Assembly (NCBI GenBank): GCA_963711065.1
Contig: CAVQCO010000007.1
Coordinates: 1,116,001 to 1,180,000 of the forward strand
Origin: Bog-473 sp963711065
GTDB taxonomy: Bacteria > Actinomycetota > Acidimicrobiia > Acidimicrobiales > RAAP-2
Direction: 5' to 3'
DNA length: 64,000 bases
Shown here: positions 35,614 through 44,710 of the stretch, piece by piece
Layout: every line of letters begins with the position of its first letter
Position numbering within the stretch: position 1 is the first letter of the stretch
Notes under the pieces: generated by a model
Database searches by the model: none
What the model was told of the DNA's origin: nothing
The model's input: only the letters and a program-made list of their open reading frames with translations
Position numbers and translations under genes: made by a program

Positions 35614-37038
35614 CTAGATGTCGTAGTACAGCATGAACTCCCACGGATGCGGCCGCAGCCGCACCGCGTCGACCTCTCTGGAACGCTTGTAGTCGACCCA
35701 GGTCTCGATCAGGTCGTCCGTGAAGACGCCACCCGCCTTGAGGAAGTCCTGGTCGGCCTCGAGCGCGTCCAGCGCCTCCTCCAACGACGCCGGGACCTGG
35801 CCGATCTTGGCCAGCTCCTCCGCCGGCATGTCGAAGAGGTCCTCGTCGACCGGCGGCGGCGGCTCGATGCGGTTGGCCACGCCGTCCAGCCCCGCCATGA
35901 GGATCGCCGAGAAGGCGAGGTACGGGTTGCAGGCCGGGTCCGGACAGCGGAACTCGACCCGCTTCGCCTTGGGGCTCGGCGAGTACACGGGGATGCGGCA
36001 GGCGGCCGAGCGGTTCCGCTGGGAGTACACGAGGTTGACCGGCGCCTCGAACCCGGGGACGAGCCGCTTGTAGGAGTTGGTCGTCGGCGCCGCGAAGGCG
36101 AGCACGGCGCGGGCGTGCTTGATGATGCCGCCGATGTACCAGCGCCCGAGGTCCGAAAGACCGGCGTACGTGCCCTCCTGGTGGAAGAGCGGCTCGCTGC
36201 CGTTCCACAGCGACGAGTGCACGTGCATGCCCGACCCGTTGTCGTCGAAGAGGGGCTTCGGCATGAAAGTGGCCGTGTAGCCGGCCGCGTTGGCGACGCT
36301 CTTGACGACGTACTTGTAGAGCATCAACTTGTCCGCCATCCTCAAGAGGGTGTCGAAACGCATGTCGATCTCGGCCTGGCCCGCGGTGCCGACCTCGTGG
36401 TGCTGCACCTCGATCTCGATCCCGAGCTTCTCCATCGTCAGGATCATCTCGGAGCGCAGGTCCTGGAAGTGGTCCATGGGCGGGACGGGGAAGTAGCCCT
36501 CCTTGTAGCGCGGCTTGTAGCCGAGGTTCGGCCCCTCCTCACGCGCGGAGTTCCAGATGCCCTCGATCGAGTCGACCTGGTAGAAGGCCGAGTGCTGGTC
36601 CTGGGAGAAGCGCACGTCGTCGAAGATGAAGAACTCCGCCTCGGGCCCGAAGTAGGACGTGTCGGCCACCCCCGTGGTCTTCACGTACGCCTCCGCCTTC
36701 TTGGCGACGTAGCGCGGGTCCCTGCTGTAGGGCTCGAGCGTCAACGGGTCGTGCACGAAGCAGTTCAGGTTGAGCGTCTTGTGCTGGCGGAAGGGATCGA
36801 TCACCGCGGTCGAGGGATCGGGCAGCAGGATCATGTCGGACTCGTGGATCTGCTGGAAGCCCCGGATGGACGAGCCGTCGAAGCCGTTTCCCTCGGTGAA
36901 CATCTCCTCGGTCAGCGTGTGCGCCGGCAAGGAGAAGTGCTGCATCAGTCCGGGAAGGTCACAGAACCGGAGGTCCACCACCTCGATCCCCTCGTCCTTG
37001 ACGAGCCGGACGACCTCAGCTGGGCTGCGCTCTTTCAT
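35614..37038 (-). CDS. glnA: Type I glutamine synthetase, 474 aa
   Basis: Ligates ammonia to glutamate with ATP. Motifs: FDGSSIRGFQ, YFGPEAEFFIFDD, HHEVGTAGQAEIDMRF, NGSGMHVHSSLWN and NRSAACRIPVYS. These suit the GSI-beta branch, which normally carries an adenylylatable Tyr in NLYDLPPEE; here the sequence is DLFDMPAEE, with Phe at residue 402 (codon 35835-35833). The ATG at 37038 has a GAGGGAGA-type ribosome-binding site; the longer frame to 37119 begins in non-conserved sequence. Divergent from the metallo-hydrolase gene. Confidence 0.96.
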   Translation of the reverse strand: MKERSPAEVVRLVKDEGIEVVDLRFCDLPGLMQHFSLPAHTLTEEMFTEGNGFDGSSIRGFQQIHESDMILLPDPSTAVIDPFRQHKTLNLNCFVHDPLTLEPYSRDPRYVAKKAEAYVKTTGVADTSYFGPEAEFFIFDDVRFSQDQHSAFYQVDSIEGIWNSAREEGPNLGYKPRYKEGYFPVPPMDHFQDLRSEMILTMEKLGIEIEVQHHEVGTAGQAEIDMRFDTLLRMADKLMLYKYVVKSVANAAGYTATFMPKPLFDDNGSGMHVHSSLWNGSEPLFHQEGTYAGLSDLGRWYIGGIIKHARAVLAFAAPTTNSYKRLVPGFEAPVNLVYSQRNRSAACRIPVYSPSPKAKRVEFRCPDPACNPYLAFSAILMAGLDGVANRIEPPPPVDEDLFDMPAEELAKIGQVPASLEEALDALEADQDFLKAGGVFTDDLIETWVDYKRSREVDAVRLRPHPWEFMLYYDI

Positions 37039-37193
37039 GGTGACGTCTCCCTCTTGGATCTCGCCGAGCAGCCACCGCGTGCGTGCCCGGGGTAACGAGA
37101 TGCGAGAGGTGCATATCACAGGGCCTGTTCCATTTGCGCAGCTGAGAGGCCGAGTTCATCAATTCTTCACAATGAAAGCCGATCACGAGTGCT

Positions 37194-37199
37194 TAGGCT
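37194..37199 (+). promoter_or_regulatory. Candidate -10 box giving a leaderless mRNA
   Basis: TAGGCT, preceded by TGCT in an extended -10 style, lies eight bases before the ATG at 37208. If used, transcription starts at or next to that ATG. No good -35 box is visible, so support is moderate. An upstream in-frame ATG at 37172 is the alternative start. Confidence 0.35.
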
Positions 37200-37207
37200 G
37201 CACGGCG

Positions 37208-38141
37208 ATGTCCTACGTGAAGGGCCTGCACGAGGTGGCGGACGGCGTCTGGGCCTACCTGCAGCCCGACGGCGGCTGGGGCTGGTCGAACGCGGGCCTC
37301 GTGACGAGCGACGGGGTGTCGCTCCTCGTCGACACGCTCTTCGACCTCCGCCTCACCGCCGAGATGCTCGAGGCGATGCGCCGGACGACAGCGGCGGCCG
37401 AACGGATCGGAACGGTGGTCAACACGCATGCCAACGGCGACCACTGCTACGGCAACGCGCTCGTGGCCGGGTCCGAGATCGTCTCGACGGTCCGCTGCGC
37501 CGAGGAGATGGGCCAGCTGCCCGCCTCCACCATGGCGGCCATGGTGCGGGCGGCTCCGTCGCTGGGCCCCGCCGGCGAGTTCATGGCACGCATCTTCGCC
37601 CCGTTCTCCTTTGACGATGTGCCGCTGACGCTGCCCTCGAGGACGTTCGAGGGCCGGCTCGACCTCCTGGTGGGCGAGCGGAGCGTGTCGCTCCTCGAGA
37701 TGGGCCCGGCGCACACGGCGGGCGACGCCGTCGTACACCTGCCCGCCGAGGACGTCGTCTTCACGGGCGACATCCTCTTTCACGGCGGCCACCCCATCGT
37801 GTGGGCCGGCCCGGTGGCGAACTGGATCGCCGCCTGCGACCGCATCCTTGCCCTCGAGCCGACAGTGGTCGTCCCCGGGCACGGTCCGCTCGCGACTGCG
37901 ACCGCGGTGGCCGAGCTGAAGGGGTACTTCGAGTACCTCACCACCGAGGCGCGCGTCCGCTTCGACGGTGGCCTGACGCCCGATGGAGGCCGCACGCGAC
38001 ATCGACCTCGGGCCCTACGCGGGGTGGGGCGAGCCCGAGCGGCTGGTGGCCAATGTGCACGCTCTCTACCGCGACTTCGGAGCCGACGCCCCGGGCGACG
38101 CCCTGACGCTCATGGGTGAGATGGCCGCGCTGGCGGGCTGA
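37208..38141 (+). pseudogene. Metallo-beta-lactamase-fold hydrolase with one frameshift near 37980
   Basis: MBL-fold: VNTHANGDHCYGNALV carries the metal motif (His and Asp-His), followed by LLEMGPAHTAGDAVVHLP, VVFTGDILFHGG and VVPGHGPL. The first 255 residues are intact. Then the frame changes at ACGCCCGATGGAGG: one base too many. The other frame gives the natural end MEAARDIDLGPYAGW to the TGA at 38141. Possible roles: thioesterase or glyoxalase-like hydrolase. The single base insertion may be a sequencing artefact. Confidence 0.8.
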
Positions 38142-38186
38142 CCGGCAACAGGACTACCCCCCTCTGGTCGGGGGTACACAACACGG

Positions 38187-39595
38187 GTGGAGTCGCGCAT
38201 CGTCACCGGGGTGATCGGTGGTCGCTATCGCATTGCCGGTCTGCTGGGCGAAGGCGGCATGGCCCGGGTCTTCGACGCCTTCGACGAACGGCTCGAGCGC
38301 CCCGTCGCGGTCAAGGTACTCCGACCGGAGACCGAAGCCCTCCCCGGCATGCGTCGACGCTTCCAGCAGGAAGCCCGCATGGCCGCCCGACTCGTCCATC
38401 CCAACATCGTCGCCGTGCTCGACTACGGCGGCGACGCCTCCTTCTCCTACCTCGTCATGGAGCGCCTACCGGGAACGACCCTGCGCGACGAGATCGCCCA
38501 CGGGCCGCTGTCGGCACCGAGGGTCGTGCAGGTCCTGACCGAGACGCTCGCGGGATTGGCGGCCGCGCACACCATGGGCGTCCTGCACCGGGACATCAAG
38601 CCCAGCAACGTCCTCCTGCACGACGACGGCCACACGAAGATCGCGGACTTCGGCATTGCCAAGAGCTTCGACCTGGGCCGCCATCAGCAGAACGTCAGCG
38701 ACGACATGACGATGACCGGCGTCGTCCTTGGCACTCCCGGCTACCTGGCGCCGGAGCGGAGAGCCGGACGGCCCGCCACCGTGCAGTCCGACCTGTACTC
38801 GGTCGGGGCCGTCATGTTGGAGGCGCTGACCGGGCGACGCGCCGATCTCGCGGCCGTCCGGGCGGTGGAACTGCCACTCTCGCTGCGCGCCGTCGCGGGA
38901 CGGGCTTTGGCGACCGACCCGGGCGAGCGCTTTCCCTCGGCGCTGGCCATGCTGGAGGCGATGGGGTCGCGGCCCGGCGTCACGCCGCGCACCACGGCCA
39001 CGGAACCGATGCCGAGGGCACCGACCACCATGCCCGTCGCTCCCACGTCGGCCCGCGCCCGCACCAGGACGGCCCTGGCGCCGCCCGCGGTCCGACCGCG
39101 ATCCCGGTCTCCGCGGCGCGCCGGCGCGCCGTCCTGGTGGCCGCGGCCCTGGCCGTGCTCGCTGCGACCCTCTTCCTCCTCCTCCAAGGTGCCGATCGGC
39201 CCACCGACCCTGCGGCATCCGCGACCTCGCACCACGCAGCGACCGGGGCGGACCGGGAACGAGCGGCCATCACCGCGCTCGCCGCCTCGCTGGCCAGGGC
39301 GGGCATGCCCGGAGACGGCGCCATGGCCGCCACGCTCCGCTCCGTGGCGACCGCGCATCCCGGAGCCAGCCGGCCGGCTGCCGCGCAAGCGGCACTCTCG
39401 CTCGCCCAGGTGCTCCTCGACGGGGGCGGCATCACCCCCGGTCAGTACCAGCAGGTCGCGGCGGTGCTGGAAGCCGTCGGTGCGACCCCACCGACAACCA
39501 CCACGACGACCACCGCGCCGCCGGTGCCCGTGGTCGCGCCGCACCATGGCCCGCACCACGGCCAAGGGGACGGGCACGGGGACGGGCAGGGCTGA
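38187..39595 (+). pseudogene. Membrane Ser/Thr protein kinase (PknB-like kinase domain), one frameshift between 38980 and 39110
   Basis: The kinase domain is complete: GLLGEGGMARVFDA (P-loop), VAVKVL (Lys), HRDIKPSNVLL (catalytic loop), DFGIAKS (DFG) and GTPGYLAPE (activation/APE). After about residue 290 the frame runs into Arg/Pro codons. The expected TM segment (VLVAAALAVLAATLFLLLQG) and the extracytoplasmic Thr/Pro/His-rich tail are in another frame ending at 39595. No PASTA domain is seen. The start is GTG at 38187. Likely a membrane signalling kinase; one indel disrupts it in this sequence. Confidence 0.82.
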
Positions 39596-39735
39596 CCGAC
39601 CGAAGCACGTCCTGAGGTCAGTCCCCACGCGCCTCGGAACACGGCGTCGCCCTCCCACTGCGCTCGATCGTCCCCGAGCACACAAAGCCTCCGCAACAGA
39701 CGAGACTCTCGACGCCCCCGAGGCCGTGGAAGGAT

Positions 39736-40677
39736 GTGAAGCCGGGCCACCGGGAGGGAGTCAAGAGGGTGCGCCAGCAAGGGTTCCGACCGAGGTCGAG
39801 GGGGGCGCTGCTCGTCCTCGCGGGCGCGGTCACGCTCCTGTCCGGGCTCGTAACGCCGCTCCCGGCGAGCGCGGCGCGGGTGACGACGTACTACGTGTCA
39901 CTCGGGGACTCCTACTCGGTCGGCTACCAGCCCGGACGCGGCGCGACCCCGGGATACACCGTGTACGTGGCCGAGAAGACCCACCTGACCCTGGTCAACT
40001 TCGGCTGCGGTGGCGCGACGACCACCTCCATCGTCGCCACGGTCGGGTGTCCCGATCCCCTGCCGCACACGACCGGCGCCATGCTCTACCCGACGACGAC
40101 CCAGGCAGCGGCGGCCGAGGCGTTCCTGACCGCCCACCGGGGACACATCGGCCTCATCACGGTCTCCATCAGCGGCAACGACGTCACCGCCTGCGCAGGG
40201 CAGGCGAACCCGGTCACGTGTGTGGGCACGGCGGTCACCGGCATCTCCACGAACGTGACCAACCTGGCGACGGCACTGCGGGCGGCGGCCGGACCGGGCG
40301 TGCCGATCATCGGCCTGACCTACCCCGACGTCATCCTCGGGAGCTACGTGTACCCGACCCAACCGCCGACGGCCGCACGAGTCTCGCTGGCCAAGCTCTC
40401 GGTCGTCGCGTTCAAGGGTCTGATCAATCCGGCGCTCGTCAAGGCGTACGCGTCGGCCGGCGGCAGGCTGGTGGACGTGACGGCCGCCACGGGGGCGTAC
40501 ACCTCCCTGGCCCGCACCGTCAGGTTCCCGCCGTACGGCACGATCCCGGTACCCGTGGCCAGCGTGTGTGCGCTGACCTGGTTCTGCTCGCAAGGCAACA
40601 TCCACGCCACCACGAAGGGCTACACCTTCATCGGCAAGCTCGTGGTCGCCAGGTTCTCTGCCATGCGCCGGAGCTGA
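39736..40677 (+). CDS. Secreted SGNH/GDSL hydrolase, 313 aa
   Basis: A signal peptide (LLVLAGAVTLLSGLVTPLPASA) is followed by the SGNH blocks: YVSLGDSYSVGY (block I Ser), GCGGATT (block II Gly), SISGNDVTAC (block III Asn) and a C-terminal His in QGNIHATTKGY. It should hydrolyse esters outside the cell. A paralogue lies at 61450-62427. The start is provisional among several basic codons before the signal core. Confidence 0.85.
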   Translation: MKPGHREGVKRVRQQGFRPRSRGALLVLAGAVTLLSGLVTPLPASAARVTTYYVSLGDSYSVGYQPGRGATPGYTVYVAEKTHLTLVNFGCGGATTTSIVATVGCPDPLPHTTGAMLYPTTTQAAAAEAFLTAHRGHIGLITVSISGNDVTACAGQANPVTCVGTAVTGISTNVTNLATALRAAAGPGVPIIGLTYPDVILGSYVYPTQPPTAARVSLAKLSVVAFKGLINPALVKAYASAGGRLVDVTAATGAYTSLARTVRFPPYGTIPVPVASVCALTWFCSQGNIHATTKGYTFIGKLVVARFSAMRRS

Positions 40678-40689
40678 GGCCGCAGCGCT

Positions 40690-41541
40690 ATGACCCTGGC
40701 CGCCGGGCTCGTCCTCGCGCTCCTGGCGGCGCTTGCCCTCAACGTCGGATTCTTCGTCCAACATGGAGCGGCCAGCACCATGGTGACGCTGTCGGTGCGG
40801 CATCCCTTCGCCTCCGTCCGGCTGCTGGTGACGAACCGCCAATGGATGCTCGGCTACGGGGCCGGCTGGATCGGATGGGGGCTCTACATCGCCGCGTTGG
40901 CCCTCGCGCCCTTGTCGCTGGTGCAGTCGGTGTCCGCCGGAGGCGTCGGGATCCTGGCCGTCCTGGCCCACCGGCTCGGCACGCCTCTCTCCCGACAGGA
41001 GCGGATCGGCACCGGGATCGCCGTGGGTGGGCTCGTCCTGCTCGGACTGTCGCTCACCTCCGCGGTCACGCCGACCGCCCCCGCCCGTAGCACGACGCTC
41101 GTCGTCGTGATCGCGGCCGGTGCGGGTCTCGCCGGATGCCTGGTGCTGCTGGCTCGTCGCTTCCGTCCCGGCGCCCTGCTCGGCTGCGCCGCCGGAATCC
41201 TCTTCGGGGTGGGAGACATGGCCACCAAGGGCGCCGTCGATGGCGTCGGACTCCTGTTCATTCCCATCCTCGCCGTCTGCACAGCGCTCGCGTTCGTGAC
41301 GTTGCAGATGGCGTTCCAACGCGGACGGGTCCTCGAGACGGCCGGCACCTCGACCTTGGTCAACAACTTGATCCCGATCGTCGGGGGGATCGTGGTCTTC
41401 CACGAGCCGATCCCTCCCGGACTGGCCGGGGTGGCCAGGGTGGCCAGCTTCGTCGCCGTCGTGGCGGGCGCCGTCCTCCTGGCCCACGGGCCGCTCAACG
41501 CGCAGAGCCCGGCCCACGCCCCGCAGCCGACGCACTCCTAA
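40690..41541 (+). CDS. Multi-TM transporter of the DMT/NIPA-like type, 283 aa
   Basis: Nine or so hydrophobic helices in two similar halves; VQSVSAGGVGILAVLAHRL and LETAGTSTLVNNLIPIVGGIVVFHEP resemble EamA/DMT- and NIPA-like proteins, which move metabolites or Mg2+. Substrate unknown. It starts 13 bp after the SGNH hydrolase stop, so co-transcription is likely. Confidence 0.75.
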   Translation: MTLAAGLVLALLAALALNVGFFVQHGAASTMVTLSVRHPFASVRLLVTNRQWMLGYGAGWIGWGLYIAALALAPLSLVQSVSAGGVGILAVLAHRLGTPLSRQERIGTGIAVGGLVLLGLSLTSAVTPTAPARSTTLVVVIAAGAGLAGCLVLLARRFRPGALLGCAAGILFGVGDMATKGAVDGVGLLFIPILAVCTALAFVTLQMAFQRGRVLETAGTSTLVNNLIPIVGGIVVFHEPIPPGLAGVARVASFVAVVAGAVLLAHGPLNAQSPAHAPQPTHS

Positions 41542-41789
41542 AGGTTCACCCACGCTGCTGCGACGACCCCAGCCGACAGGTGGCCAACTGTTGTGGGACC
41601 GTTGTCTCGTTCAGTCCGGTCGGCTCTATGTGGGTGGGGACCGACCTTGTCACCATCCTGGTTGAGGGGCGGTGACGGGAGAACTCGGTATGTGTAGCCG
41701 TGGTCACCGCCCCTCATCGATCGGGCGTCACGTGCTCCCCCCACCGGACGCGCGCCGTCGCTCCCGGATGACCGTGATCCGAGCCCCGC

Positions 41790-42020
41790 TTACGCCACTC
41801 GCCGGCGTCGGATCTGCTGGCGCTGCTTCGCCGTGAGCCCGGCCCACACCCCTTCGAGCTCCGGATCGCTCAAGGCGTAGGCGAGGCACTCGGTCCGCAC
41901 TACGCAGCCCTGGCACAGTTCGCGGGCGTGCGCCAAGTTGTCCTTACCCCTCGAGAAGAAGGGTTCCGTCTCTCCCCTGCACGCGGCGCGCTGGAGCCAG
42001 TCCCAGTTTCCCGCGCCCAC
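41790..42020 (-). CDS. WhiB-family iron-sulfur transcription factor, about 76 aa
   Basis: WhiB hallmarks are present: WDWLQRAACRGE with the first Cys, then a Cys cluster in ARELCQGCVVRTECLAYAL (C-x2-C-x5-C), and the turn motif GVWAGLT before a basic C-terminus (KQRQQIRRRRVA). These proteins bind a 4Fe-4S cluster and a sigma factor to regulate genes under redox or developmental control. The GTG at 42020 is chosen because the motif begins soon after it; longer starts up to 42221 overlap the upstream gene. Confidence 0.88.
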   Translation of the reverse strand: MGAGNWDWLQRAACRGETEPFFSRGKDNLAHARELCQGCVVRTECLAYALSDPELEGVWAGLTAKQRQQIRRRRVA

Positions 42021-42022
42021 CG

Positions 42023-42388
42023 CTACCAGGCATCCAGCGTCTGCGAGGTGAAGTCGACAAGGGCCAGGAGCTCGCCGAGACGGCCGGCTACCGCACCGCA
42101 ATCGGCCGAGGGATCGGTGAGGGCGACCTGCGCCACGAGCGCGGCCTCCGCACATGTACCCAGCAGCAGGGCCACGCGCGACCCCAGTGCGAGATCCGGG
42201 CACGGGTTCGCCTCCGTCCACGCCGTGGCATCGCGGGTGGCCACCGCAAACTCGTCTGCCGCCGCCAACGCGGCGACATCGTTCACGCTCAACGAGGCCG
42301 AGAAGCGACCTTCTGCCTCCGCAACGCGTCCGAGGACGGTCGTCGCCTTGATGCGCCAGAGCAGCCGTGCGGTGGGTTCGCTATCCAT
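42023..42388 (-). CDS. Hypothetical protein, 121 aa
   Basis: Not recognised. The ATG at 42388 begins MDSEPTARLLWRIKATTVLG; the rest is Ala/Leu-rich helices with two Cys. It ends two bases before the WhiB start, suggesting one operon. No catalytic motif is visible. Confidence 0.45.
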   Translation of the reverse strand: MDSEPTARLLWRIKATTVLGRVAEAEGRFSASLSVNDVAALAAADEFAVATRDATAWTEANPCPDLALGSRVALLLGTCAEAALVAQVALTDPSADCGAVAGRLGELLALVDFTSQTLDAW

Positions 42389-43677
42389 GATGGTCGATGA
42401 ACGCGCGGAGCGTCGGTTCTTCGGGTCATCGCGATTGTGCCGAAATCGCGCGACGACCCATAGAGCCGTTCGAACCTGGGCGCCACAAGCCCTGCACAAC
42501 AAACGCCCAGGTGACAAGGCAGACAACCGCAGGCGGGTTCGGTGGAATGATCGTCGAAGCTCGCCCCTTCCGGGCTTCCCGGGGGTGAGGACGGCGCCCG
42601 CCCAGCAGCCGGGCAGCCGGCCGGCCGGCCGTTGGCGTGACCCCGGCCCGACCGCCCTCCGGACCGCCTGCGGGAGCCCTTCGGGGCTGTCAGGGGGGCG
42701 CGACCGATTCGCCGTGTCGAGGCGGTATAAGTAGGACTGCACCTACGTCAGTCACGAGACACGGGTGCCGGCGGCCCCTCCTCCACCCAATCGAGGGGCC
42801 GCTCTGCGCCGCGACCCAGTGGCAGCTTCGGAGCCGGCGGACCGCCGAAGCGCCCGGTCGCCGCACTGGCTGGGCGCAGGCATCCAGGTCGGGAGGGGTA
42901 GGCCGACGCTGATGTCATTCCCGCGCACGAATCGAAGGCATGGGAGTAGCGCGGAAGCACCTTTTCGGCAGCAAACCAGGGCGAGGCTTGTCGCCGGCCG
43001 TACGCGTCGGCCGACCCGGAACCACGTATCACGCCGCCCGGCGTCCCGCGGCCGGGTCTCCATGGCGGAGCGGGGGGAACCCATTTCGCATAACCGTCAC
43101 GCCCCACCAGCAGGGTCGCGAACTGTTCACTGGCGTTGCACCGTCCTAGGGAATCCGCCCCTAGGTTCGACCTCAGCGATTCGACCGGCGCCCATCTGCG
43201 AGTCCCTCCAGCCCCCCCGTTGGGAACCGATGGCGCCGGTCGCTTCGCGCCTGCACCCAGAAGCCGTGGCGTCTTTCGTTTGATGATCTGGTCATCATTC
43301 GAGCGGATCTCAGTGAGCCATGACCCTCAGATTGCAACTGCGAGTAGCCCTGGATCCCTCGGCGGAGACCAGAACGCACATACGGCTGACCGTCCGGGGA
43401 GCTCATACAGCGGGCTTACGTTGGCCACGTAGAGGCGATCTTCGCCACCGGCTGAGGGCGCGCTCCCGTGTGACCTCTGCCCCTGTCCGAATCCACTTTC
43501 GGGCTGGCTCCGGGGCCCGGGGTTCCGTCGAGGAGACGAAAACCTGGACCCGAACGGAGCGCTTCGCTCGTTGTTCGGGCCACTCGTCGAGCCGCACCGT
43601 GGCAACCACCACATGGAGGTGCAAGGCTCTCTCGGGACGGCAAGAGTGGAAGATGAACCTTCACAAGGGGTGGGCAG
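42389..43677. other. Long intergenic region, 1.29 kb, no convincing gene
   Basis: Several short frames exist but none has a convincing start, composition or family resemblance. Visible structure: a 7-bp hairpin CCTAGGG/CCCTAGG at 43145-43165, a G-rich stretch with GGGGGAACCCA near 43075, and the structured leader listed at 43589-43629. Confidence 0.5.
43589..43629 (+). promoter_or_regulatory. Structured leader hairpin upstream of the homocysteine methyltransferase gene
   Basis: GAGCCGCACC (43589-43598) pairs with GGTGC-AA-GGCTC (43618-43629), leaving a loop in which GTGG-CAA-CCAC can form a second small stem. A further stem, CGAAC/GTTCG with inner GAGCG/CGCTC, lies just before it (43552-43577). 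The position 50 bases before the ATG suits an RNA control element, but it does not match a riboswitch class I can name. Confidence 0.4.
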
Positions 43678-44616
43678 ATGGCGAAGTACCGAAACGCACT
43701 CCCCCAGTTGGCCGGAGGGATGTTCCTTACCGATGGCGGGCTTGAAACCGACCTCATCTTCCATGAGGGTTTCGAGATGCCGCTCTTCGCCTCCTTCCCG
43801 CTCCTCGAGAGCGAAGCGGGCAGAACTGCCCTGCGCAACTACTACCTGCGATGCGCGCAAGTGGCGACCGAGGCCCAGGTCGGGTTCATTCTGGAAGCTG
43901 CGACCTGGCGGGCCAGTCGCGACTGGGCAGTGCAGCTCGGGTACTCCTCGGCTTTGCTGGCCGATGCCAATCGCCGCGCCGTCGACTTGCTCGTCGAGAT
44001 CAGAACGGTGTTGGGCGAGAGTGCGGGTCCAGTCGTCATCAGCGCCGCGATTGGACCGCGTGGGGACGCCTACAACCCCGATCACCTCATGACGCCGCAG
44101 CAGGCGGAGGATTACCACTCTGAGCAGATTGGCACTCTTGCCGACACAGCGGCCGACCTTGTGACCGCCCTCACCATGACCCATGCGGCCGAGGCGATTG
44201 GGATTGTGAGGGCGGCGCAGAGAGCTCAAATGCCCGTCGTGATCTCCTTCACCGTGGAGACCGACGGTGTGCTTCCTGACGGGTCACCGTTGGGCGCTGC
44301 CATTCTCGAGGTGGATGGAGCGACGGACTCGGCACCGGCCTACTACGGCATCAACTGCGCCCATCCGACACATTTCAACGACGTGCTGGTCCTAAATGAG
44401 GACTGGACCGAGCGCATCCAAATGGTGCGGGCGAACGCATCACGCATGAGCCATGCCGAACTCGATGACGCGACAGATCTCGATGATGGAGACCCTAACG
44501 AGTTTGGTCGCGAAAGCGCCGAGCTCCGCGAGGGATTCCCCCGTATCAACGTGCTGGGTGGGTGCTGTGGGACCGATGTTCGCCACATCCAGGCCATCGC
44601 CCAGGCGTGTCATTAG
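43678..44616 (+). CDS. Homocysteine S-methyltransferase family protein, 312 aa
   Basis: TIM-barrel methyltransferase using zinc: FLTDGGLETDLIF at the N-terminus, the first Cys in YYGINCAHPTHFNDVL and the CC pair in VLGGCCGTDVRHIQAI. The family (MmuM/BHMT-like) transfers methyl groups from S-methylmethionine or betaine-like donors to homocysteine, or a related thiol. The coding sequence has more A/T in third positions than genes before 42 kb. Confidence 0.9.
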   Translation: MAKYRNALPQLAGGMFLTDGGLETDLIFHEGFEMPLFASFPLLESEAGRTALRNYYLRCAQVATEAQVGFILEAATWRASRDWAVQLGYSSALLADANRRAVDLLVEIRTVLGESAGPVVISAAIGPRGDAYNPDHLMTPQQAEDYHSEQIGTLADTAADLVTALTMTHAAEAIGIVRAAQRAQMPVVISFTVETDGVLPDGSPLGAAILEVDGATDSAPAYYGINCAHPTHFNDVLVLNEDWTERIQMVRANASRMSHAELDDATDLDDGDPNEFGRESAELREGFPRINVLGGCCGTDVRHIQAIAQACH

Positions 44617-44710
44617 CCTCGAAGAGCAGCTTCCACGAGGGTCGACGATACCTCTCCAGGTTTCGGTACCGGGCGGGTTCTGGGTATTCCAGTGCGCCGG
44701 AAGGGTGGGG

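Noticed and set aside
39898..41553. 551-codon minus-strand frame opposite the SGNH and transporter genes
   Set aside because: Antisense shadow; both genes on the plus strand have strong family motifs.
43020..43110. GGGGGAACCCA stretch reminiscent of a c-di-AMP (ydaO) riboswitch
   Set aside because: The obligatory GGGGUGAA segment and the following conserved stems are absent, and no suitable downstream gene exists.
43552..43640. Possible SAM-I/IV riboswitch
   Set aside because: GGCAACC and GGTGC occur, but they lie in a simple nested hairpin instead of the multi-helix SAM fold; retained only as a structured leader.
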